This document shows, in pieces, positions 48,565 through 58,492 of a DNA stretch of 64,000 nt; position 1 is the first letter of the stretch, and the number at the start of each line of letters is the position of its first letter. Below the pieces are notes generated by a model. That model did not search any database and had not been told where the DNA came from. It saw only the letters and a program-made list of their open reading frames with translations. A program made the translations under genes and the position numbers. This DNA is from Tulasnella sp. 424 (Eukaryota; Basidiomycota; Agaricomycetes; Cantharellales; Tulasnellaceae), in assembly GCA_019633425.1 (NCBI GenBank), contig WSUB01000024.1:287856-351855 (forward strand), read 5' to 3'.

Positions 48565-50390
48565 CTATTTTTTCCAATTGAAGGTACACTCGGTCTCCTC
48601 AAGAACAACACCCGATTCCCTAAGCCCTTCAGTAGCTAGCCTAAGTGACTTCCTAGTTAGACGACACTTTACTAGTGATATCTTTGTTATGCATGGTCCG
48701 GAAATCACTCCCAAATGGCGTTTGCGTCTCGCGACCAGTGTCGTCAATTGCTCAGCGATGATGGAGGTGTCTTCTATGATAAGTTCCTGCAGCGACCCAA
48801 AAGATAATTTGGGTTTATCGGCTTTCTTATAAGGACTACCATTCTCCATCAACCTCAACACGGCATTAAAGTGGATCGGGGACTTGACCAATACTTTCTT
48901 GGCATCCACGTCCGCCAAGTAACGCAATATCGCGTCCGAAACCCGGGAATTATTGAGTATGATTGTTAGTGGAGGGTGATCGAGCCGAGTTTGAAAAGCT
49001 GTGATCGTTTTGACAAACTGAATCGCTTGCTCGTCGGACGTCAGCCAACCAAGATCGACCGACCGGACGCCTGCTGAATAGACAATTCGCGGCGGGAGTG
49101 GCTTCATTTTGCCATGAACATTGAGAACTGTCATGTTCAGGATCGGTGGGGTCGCAGTGCTCGGGAGGATGAAGTTGCAGAGGCCCTCAAAGACTTCTGC
49201 CTCTGGATCCCGTGCGACTACCCGCTCACCCCGAACCGACCCTTTGCATGAGGGAGGGAAGATCAGGCGTTGTATAAGGAGTGGCTCTATTCCCTTGAAG
49301 TCCATTACCAACTCCTGGAGGCGAGGGAGTGTGACGGTGGGTAGGAGGTCCGTGGGTCCAGATACCGAACCATCGCTCTCCTGAAATGTGATGAATAATT
49401 TCTGGAGATTGGTGCACTCCGCTAAGAGGTGAATCGTCTTTGCACTATGGCCAGGGCATCCGCCTAGAACAAGGGTTTGAAGCTTGCACAACTGGGAAGC
49501 CGCCGCAAAGGGTCGCCAATCTACTGCCTTTATTTGATGTAGGCGTTCTAGTCCCGTCGGCAGTGGTACGATAATCTCGGCTCCCCCAGATGATTGCGGC
49601 CAGGTAAGGTCCAAGGTTTCGAGGAGAGACAGACGTTGAGAGAGTAGGGTCTTGAAAAACTTCGAAGCTTCCCGACTGTCTGTGCGAATGCTTCGGACTT
49701 GGAGGATTTGGTTCTGGAGGGTTTGTCGATGAGGTTGATTAAGTTTCCACATTTTACGGTCGGCTGACTTCGTGGGCTGCAGAGCATACAAGCACAGAGG
49801 TACATGCTGGGCCCGCTTGATCGTCCTGACGATTATTTCTTGGGAGACTCCAAGGTTTATCGCACTCCAGTATCTCGGGGAGACGAGAATAACCTCATTC
49901 CACGACGCCGACACGCATCGCAAACGAAAGAGGTGCTTCCGGTGGTCTTCAACGCGATGCAGAGGGAAATCGACGTCGTGGATTCGATCCAAGTCGAGGG
50001 CTTCAGCAAAAATGCAGTGAATGATGTCGAGGGAAAGTCGGTTGATGGCCACTAGGCTGTTTCTCCGCGGCCGAACGGCCACCTCGATGGCTTCGTAAAT
50101 GGCAATTTGGTTCGCGGTCCTCTCCGTTGAGGTTGAATTTGGAAATAGACTGGAAGACTCGTTCAGCAATGTAGTACATATGAAGGAGAAAGACTGTATT
50201 ACCTTGAGGAGGACTGGTAGATCTTTTCGACCAAGATGTCATCCTGAGGCTGAAGAGTCGTAATGAGGGCGCCAACGGTGATCACTACATGGGCAGATTT
50301 CGCGTTGGCGGAGAAGCGTCTCAGTCTCAAACAAAGAAGCGGGATCGGCTTACTTTGAGAGGCAGCTGTGCCGCTGCTTTCGGACTCCAT
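48565..50390 (-). CDS. F-box protein, array copy C (intact)
   Basis: First exon from 50390 (MESESSGTAASQ), helix exon MITVGALITTLQPQDDILVE, then the long exon SSLFPNSTSTERTANQIAIY. F-box: SLVAINRLSLDIIHCIFAEA…HLFRLRCVSASWNEVILVSP. Leucine-rich part as in copy B, ending EETECTFNWKK. Compared with B it has small in-frame differences only. Predicted SCF adaptor, target unknown. Confidence 0.82.
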
Positions 50391-50434
50391 GTATTGAAAT
50401 GTATGGTCCTTATGGGATTGCGGCTCGAACGTGC

Positions 50435-50454
50435 GGGGGGTGGGGGGTGGGGGG
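50435..50454 (+). other. G-rich tract, candidate G-quadruplex
   Basis: Three runs of six G separated by single T (GGGGGGTGGGGGGTGGGGGG) inside the divergent promoter copy 3. Shorter versions lie at the same place in the other promoter copies (45182-45200, near 47811-47821), and a weak one lies before the true DAHP synthase. Confidence 0.6.
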
Positions 50455-50627
50455 ATGCACCACTGGTCGCAGAATGGGACAATGGTCACGATTTATGTAA
50501 GTCGGCGCCACCAATAATTTCACTCTCATTGACTCTTTTACACTCGACCACCTTTCCCCTTCCTCAACTCCCACCGGTACCTCTCGCAAAAATCGTCCAA
50601 ACAGATAATCAAAGTATATATGTCAAA

Positions 50628-50925
50628 ATGAGCATCACAGTGAGCTCGCTTCCGCGATAATTACAGGTGCAGAGAACGGGTTCGGGAAAACTATCCCGCC
50701 GAACACCCCTCCTCGAAGACTCCGCTATCTTGGTGCTGAGAGAGGAGCTGAAGGATGGGGTGCAGACACGTTAGACCCTGGAGTAGCTGATGTCATTCGA
50801 GGGCCTGGAAATCGTGGAATACAGGTCACCAAAGGACCGACCAGGGGGACCTGGCGAGCAGGAAGGGAGAATTTGTCCGGCCGATCGAAGGACTGTCGGG
50901 CCATTCTCGTAGCCATGAACTAGAT
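50628..50925 (+). pseudogene. X-tail fragment 3 behind a duplicated synthase start
   Basis: ATGAGCATCACAGTGAGCTC then a stop after ten codons; downstream X-derived sequence (TPPRRLRYLGAERG frame versus parental TPLLEDSAILV) has several indels and no long frame. It is the most decayed of the three tail fragments. Confidence 0.78.
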
Positions 50926-51198
50926 CCGGAACGACGCACACCATGTTACCCATGCTTGCGCCGCTTAAGGATGAATGCGGATGCAAGGTTGACCCCAAGC
51001 CGAGGGACCTTTGCCGATATCATGTACAATGCAGGGACGTTTGTGCCTTAGCTGAGGAAGTCTGAAGACCAGGCGGGGACTAAGCAATTTCATCTGATTA
51101 TTGCTATTCTAACGAATACTACAAAGAGCAGACGCAGCTAGGCTTTTAGTAAACAAGGCTGTGACTCGATTTCCAGCATCACGATAGCGCTCGTTATA

Positions 51199-53011
51199 TT
51201 ATTTCCCCCAGATGGCACACCCGGTCTCCTCAAGAACAACGCCCAGTTCCCTAAGCCCTTTGGTAGCTTGCTTGAATGACGTCTTAGTTAGACGACACTC
51301 TACTAGCGATATTTTTTCTATGCACGGCCCGGAAATCATTCCCAAATGACGTTTGCGTCTCGCGACCATTCCCGTCAATTGTTGAGCGTTGATCCTGATG
51401 TATTCTATACTAAGTTCCTGCAGCGACCCAAAAGATAAGTTGGGTTTATCCGCCGTCCCAGAAGGGCTACTACTCCCCATCAACTTCAACACTTCATCGA
51501 TGTCGATCGGGGACTTGACCACCAGTTTCCTGACATCCAAGTCCGCCAAGTAACGCAATATCACGTCCGTACTGTGGCAATTATTGAGTATGATTGTTAG
51601 TGGAGGGTGGTTGAGCCGAGTTTGAAAAGCTGTGATCATATTGACAAACCGGGCCGCTTGATCGTCATACATCGGGCCACCAAGATCGACCGACCGGGCG
51701 CATGCCGAATAGATAATTCGCGGGAGTGGGCCTAGTATGCGATAAACATTGAGAACCGCCATGTTCAGGATCGGTGGGGTCGCAGTGCTCGGGAGGATGA
51801 AGTTGCAGAGGCCCTCAAAGACTTCTGCCTCTGGATGCCGTGCGGCTACCCGCTCAACCCGAACCGACCCTTTGCACGAGGGAGGGAAGGTCAGGCGTTG
51901 TATAAGGAGCTCGAATGGCTCTATTCCATTGAAATCCATTACCAGCTCCTGGAGGTGAGGGAGTGTGACGATGGGTAGGAGGTCCGTGGGCCCGGATACC
52001 AAACCACTGTGTTGGTGAAATGTGATGGATAATGTCTGGAGATTGACGCAGGCCGCTAAGAGGTGAATCGTCTCCGCACTATGGCCAGGCCATCCGCCTA
52101 GAAGAAGGGCTTGAAGCTTGCACAACTGGGAAGCCGCCGCAATGGGCCGCCAATCTACTGCCTTTATTTGATGTAGACGTTCTAGTTCCGTCGGCAGTGT
52201 TATGGTAGTTTCGGCTCCCCGAGATGTTCGCGGACAGGTAGTAAGATCCAAGGTTTCGAGGAGAGACGGACCATAAGAGAGTAGGGTCTTGAAAACCTCC
52301 GAAGCTTCCCGACTGTTTGTGCGAATGCTCCGGACTTGTCGATTTGGTTCCGTAGAGTTTTTCGATTAAGGTCCCACATTTTACGTTCGGCTGGGCCAGT
52401 GGGCTGCAGAGCATACAAGCACAGAGGTACATGCTGGGCCCGCTTGATCGTCCTGACGATTATTTCTTGGGAGACTCCAAGGTTTATCGCACCCCAGTAC
52501 CTCGGGGAGACGAGAATAACCTCATTCCACGATGCCGACACGCATCGCAAACGAAAGAGGTGCTCCCGGTGGGCTTCAAAGCGATCCGGAGGGAAATCGA
52601 CGTCGTGGATTCGATCCAAGTCGAGAACTTCACCAAAAATGCAGTGAATGATGTCGACGGGAAGTTGGTTGATAGCCACTAGGCTGTTTCTCCGCCGCCG
52701 AACGGCCACCTCGATGGCTTCGTAAGTGGCGATTTGGTTCGCGGTCCTCTCCGTTGAGGTTGAATTTGGAAACAGACTGGAAGACTTATTCAGCAACATG
52801 GAATATGGGGAGGAGAAAGACTGTATCACCTTGAGGAGGACTGGTAGATCTTCTCGAGCAAGATGTTAACCTGAGGCTGCAGAGTCGTAATGAGGGCGCC
52901 AACAGTAATACCTACACGGGCGGATGTCGCGTTGGTGGATAAGCGTCTCAGTCTAGAACAAGCTAGAGACTTACTTTGAGAGGTAGCTGTGTCACTACCT
53001 GTAGACTTCAT
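51199..53011 (-). pseudogene. F-box protein, array copy D, single-base frameshift
   Basis: The unit nearest to DAHP synthase. First exon from 53011 (MKSTGSDTATSQ), F-box SLVAINQLPVDIIHCIFGEV…HLFRLRCVSASWNEVILVSP intact. At about 52337 one base is missing relative to copy B (CGGACTTGTCG versus CGGACTTGGTCG on the plus strand). The frame after NQID therefore leaves QVRSIRTN and reads SGAFAQTV instead; the rest is open in another frame to 51199 (…EETGCAIWGK). A 15-bp in-frame loss is also seen just upstream (RKTLRNQ). Pseudogene, sequencing error or truncated F-box-only product. Confidence 0.8.
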
Positions 53012-53430
53012 ATTGAAATGTATGGTTCTTATGCGATTGCGGTTTGAACGTGTGGGGAGTGGGGTAGTGTTGTCGAGCGCGAGCGAGAGCGAGACGAGTA
53101 GAATTTAATCGTTGGCCGCACCATCGAATCACGAGAAAACCACACCCGAAAGATCCGGCCGAGGCTGGTAGAAGTCTTGCATTGGCTGTGATCTGTCAAA
53201 ACGACCAGGGATACCGTCTAGAGTGGTGAGCGGCATAAGTGGGGAGCGGCGGCATAAGTGGGAGGGTGCACCAAGGGTCGGCCGAACATATGGGAAAACG
53301 GTGCCTCGCGATTTAGGCGCTTCCAATAATTTCATCCTCATTGACTCTTTTCCACTCGACCATCCTCTCCTCCCCCAGCTCCCGCCTCGCTCAAAAATCG
53401 TCCAAAGGGATTATCAAAGTATAAGTCAAA
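53012..53430. promoter_or_regulatory. divergent promoter of F-box D and DAHP synthase
   Basis: 419 bp, against about 230 bp in the three derived copies, because of an extra ~195-bp segment at roughly 53066-53262. That segment contains a purine-rich GCGAGCGAGAGCGAGACGAG stretch and a near-direct repeat of GCGGCATAAGTGGG. TGACTC at 53342-53347 matches the core of Gcn4/Cpc1-type amino-acid-starvation elements, which would fit an aromatic amino-acid gene; this is inference. The same TGACTC exists in promoter copy 3 (50530-50535). Confidence 0.6.
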
Positions 53431-55099
<1,669 letters not shown>

Positions 55100-55516
55100 T
55101 TGAACTACAAGTCGAAATCCGTTGAGAGGATCTCTCGGAAGATAGAATCTCATCGATGTGTAATAGTTGTATAAAGTTGTACTTTGTTTGAACGCTGGAT
55201 CAGCGCCGTATCATGAACGTGTTGCGTCGCAAGCGGGAGTGCTGCCAATCCGCCATACGCGACGAAACCTCGAATTTCTGAACCTTATAACAATGTCCGA
55301 CGATTTAGGCATTATGAGGTCGAGAATAGATAAAGTATCAGGCCGGAAGCGATTGCAATGGTCGTCCGACAAGCTCGGGGTGCTCCCAAGGAGTTAAGAC
55401 GATGAGAGGCTTATTGCATAGCGGTAAAACGGTAATGGATGGAATACAGACACATACAATGTAAAAAACATCGAGTAACAAATCTCCCACATCGAAAACA
55501 CCTCAGATGACGATGT
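55100..55516. other. convergent 3' intergenic region
   Basis: Between DAHP synthase and eS19. Short ORFs only; probably 3' UTRs. Confidence 0.45.
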
Positions 55517-56337
55517 TCACCATGAAGGCTCGTCACCAGCACCACCAGCACCAGCACCACCAGCACCTGCCTCCAGGTTGACAAACGGATCGCTGGCGTA
55601 TCTCTTGTTGATTCTTGACTCAAGAGCCTCGACGCTCTCGAAGGCACCGTGGTCGTGTGGGTCATTAATGTGCTTGTATTTCTTCTGCGAACCGTACTCT
55701 CCTCCCCTCCTTCCACCGCTTGCAGCTGCCCTTCGAGCACCACGTCCTTGACCAGTAGCGCTGCCGAACTCCTTTCCAGCCTTGAAACGAATCTTCTGCA
55801 TAAGAGCGGTGGAGATGCGATCGAGGTCTCTTTGACCTTCCTGGCTGATTTTGCGACCACCATCGGGGTGAGGCTCGAGGACACCAATCTTCTCTAGCGA
55901 CTGAACGATCTTGCGCTGCACAGAGCCGGAGGCGGCGAAATGGTGGCGCGGGCGGACACCACGGCGCTTGGAAACACCGTGCACCTTGAGAAGGTCGGCG
56001 GTACCGGTGCGGCCGCGAATATAGGCGTTCCGAGCGACGGACGCTATGTGTTGATAGTAAGTCAGCCATGCTAATCGAAGTGGGTGACGACTGTAAGACC
56101 AACTCCGCACCTGCACGGATGTAGAACCAGTCGGGGTCATAAGGAGCGAGCTCCTTGCTAACACCGGTCTTAACGATGTCGACCCAGTTAGGGATCTCGA
56201 GCTTGCCCGAGCGCTTCAAGTGCGAGGCATAAGCTTTGATGAATCGTTCCGCACTACAGCAGAAGAATGAGCGTTTGCCACTTCAAATAGAGGTCGTAAT
56301 TTCTTGAAACCAACCTGACGTCTTTGGGGCTGGGCAT
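55517..56337 (-). CDS. RPS19: small-subunit ribosomal protein eS19 with a C-terminal extension
   Basis: Exons give [80 protein letters not shown] and [20 protein letters not shown], ending RDLDRIS. This is a complete eS19, which normally ends within about ten residues of DRI. Here the frame continues for 97 residues ([76 protein letters not shown]). The extension is basic and Gly-rich, then acidic. No splice site removes it without losing the stop. Two introns in the eS19 part. Confidence 0.88.
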
Positions 56338-56880
56338 TTTGAGTTATGTTGCGTCTTGAGGACGACCAGGGCAAGCGCGAATGATGTCTTTGAATTTGGT
56401 GGATTGTAATCGAGCCTGGGAAAGACGGACATATACGGACTTTACCCCACCCCATGTCACGTCTTCACCTCAAACCTCTTTCAACTAACCACAAGCTGGT
56501 CTTCAACGGACGATGTTGTAATTGTAAAATTGGCTAGAGAGTCTAATATGGTTACGTCCACGCATTCAGCGCGGGGATCCCTGAGCCCAATGGACTCAGT
56601 TTTTTCTTTCTCTCCATATCGTAGAAGGGATTTCCGTAACGTATCTTCGTGTCATTAATTAATCATAAAATACGGATCAGGGTAGACGATTAGACTAAGG
56701 AAGAACATGATAACAATGGATCATTGGCAAGTCTGTTCTATTAGGGATTAGGTGGGGAATTACGTGGCCAAGTTGGACTTGGCGTGCAAAAGTCGCGCAT
56801 CGTGCGTACGCTCTCGGCAGCGTGAGGTCAGTTGGCGAAGAAGTCTTCTCCAAAGGCATCGGTCTTTGCCGGAGTAACAG
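56338..56880. other. upstream region of eS19
   Basis: Promoter of the minus-strand eS19 gene and 3' flank of the next, unresolved gene. Nothing else recognised. Confidence 0.4.
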
Positions 56881-57650
56881 AAGCTTGCACTTTATTCGCA
56901 TCGTCCGCGTTTCCTCGGCGCAGCATCTGGACCGCTACGAGCTCATACGACACATGTCTTGCCTTTTCACCCTGACGGCTGTACCGTTTGACGTGAAGCT
57001 CGAGCGCAACGAGGTCTCCAATCGACAGATCTGTTTACATGCGTGTTCGCGTAGCAAGCGAATCCAATCTTCCTTCTTAAGCTTCAAATACCGCTCAAGG
57101 TTGTGAGCAATGAGCAAAGTCCGGAGGCTGTCCCTAACCAGGAGATCGAGGGGCAGGTCACAAAGCTTGACAGTGCCGGAGGGATCAATTCTGACGGACA
57201 AAGTCCCCCTAGAATTAGCAGTGGAGCCGGAAGACTTGGAGGACTTGGAAGGAATTTTATTCCGAGGCAAGGTTTTCGACTTGAGCGCGAGGTATTGACA
57301 ACCTTGGGTGAAGAGGAATGTATAGTAGAGCCAGCGGTACGAAAAGACAACGGTGTAGATGTAGAGAGGACAGGAGCGCCAGAAAGAGGGAGAACGGGCG
57401 CGCCAGAGTAAGAAGCAGGAGGCGACGAGGATGAAATGTCCGAATTGAAGGAGCGATTAATCGACGCTGCGGGAGAAAATGAGAAAACAGTGGAGAAATA
57501 TAAGCAAAGAAATCGACACACCTCCAGATTCAAATTCACTATCGAGAGAGCGAATGTAGGCGTCGAAGTCAGCAGAAACATCAGACTCGGACGCGACACG
57601 TCGAAGTCGGTCGAAGAGGAACGGGGATAGGAATAAGGAAGACCGACTGT
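56881..57650 (-). CDS. unresolved multi-exon gene, unknown function
   Basis: Two stretches on the minus strand look protein-coding. First, after an acceptor near 57650: LFDRLRRVASESDVSADFDA and YIRSLDSEFESG. Second, 57270-56960: KTLPRNKIPSKSSKSSGSTA, LSVRIDPSGTVKLCDLPLDL, LRTLLIAHNLERYLKLKKED and WIRLLREHACKQICRLETSL. An intron 56985-56926 (GTACAG…GGTCCAG) would end the protein shortly after. How the pieces join, and where the gene starts (possibly 5' of 58090), is not clear. No domain recognised. The pyrimidine-rich sequence between 57650 and 58010 is probably intronic. Confidence 0.4.
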
Positions 57651-58492
57651 AAAAACAAAGTTAGTGAAGCATGAAAAGAAAGAGGAGTAAGCTTACCAGG
57701 GGGAGGTTCAACGATAGCAGAGAGAAGCGGCGAGAGCTGCGCTCCAGCAGAGGGAAAAGAGGTATGAAAGGCGGGGACTGGAAGGGAAGGGTTAGATGAA
57801 AAACGTAAGAAAAAGCGAAGAATATGACGGCACCAGGCATGAGAACGCAGCAGACGATTACGAAAACAACAAGTAAAGAGGGCATGAAGAGGGGGACTCG
57901 GAAAATGAGGGGAGCACCGTTGAAGCTTGGACCGAAGAAGGGACACACAAAGACACGGATGTGAATATTGGAGGTGCAACGGAGAAAAAAGAAATTAGAA
58001 AAGAAAAGTCATAGAACATCACAGCCGCCACGGGAAACATCGGAGTCATAGTCACCGTCATGGTCGTAGATGTGGTTGTCGTCGCCATCGTAGATGTCGT
58101 TTGTCAAGGGAGGTAAGGCAGGCACCGGCCGCACTCGATATCATCCGCCGCCAATCCGATGCCAAAACACCACACAACACAGCAGAATAAATAAGAAGCT
58201 ATGCGGCCTGAGCTTGTAACGCAGCTTGCAAGCGACAGGCGGAAGATACAGACTGGATGGCACAAGACCACCAACTGTAGCGCGTGCTGCCGTTGGCATC
58301 CAGTTTCCTATTTCTTACAGCACCGAGGGGTGAGAGGGCAGTCAAAACAGATAAAGTAACGAACGAGACTAATAGGCTACGAAGGAAAGGCGGAAGCGGA
58401 AGGAACGGCGGAGCGGAAGAGGAAAGCCGATAAAAGCCGACGGGCGCTTAAAGAACACCTAAATGCTGCTGGTAAGACCCATTCACCCTGAC
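57651..58492. other. pyrimidine-rich and intergenic sequence
   Basis: Minus-strand pyrimidine-rich sequence that may be intron or 5' UTR of the unresolved gene. An Asp-rich reading (HIYDHDGDYDSDVSRGG, minus strand near 58030-58090) is open for about 40 codons without a start. The right part is the promoter of the kinase-TPR gene. Confidence 0.4.

Larger units (their letters stand above)
42744..53430. repeat. tandem array of four ~2.62-kb units: X tail + F-box gene + DAHP synthase promoter
   Basis: Each unit contains a 3' fragment of gene X (+), a convergent F-box gene (-), and a divergent promoter ending in ATGAGC(A/G)TCACAGT, the first codons of DAHP synthase. F-box start codons lie at 45138, 47766, 50390 and 53011, i.e. 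2628, 2624 and 2621 bp apart. Synthase-type ATGs lie at 45369, 47994, 50628 and, as the real gene, 53431. At the three internal junctions GTGAGCCCGCTTCTGCGGTA-type sequence, matching X at 42748 onward, follows the ACAGT of the synthase start. The array is explained by tandem duplication of one segment followed by unequal exchange. Confidence 0.88.

Noticed and set aside
53085..53105. GAGCGAGA-type simple repeat as a regulatory GAGA element
   Set aside because: Too short and unsupported; mentioned only as part of the extra promoter segment.
42744..53430. Array considered as a transposon or retrogene amplification
   Set aside because: F-box copies keep introns and promoters, there are no terminal inverted repeats, target-site duplications or transposase/reverse transcriptase, and junctions are explained by tandem duplication.
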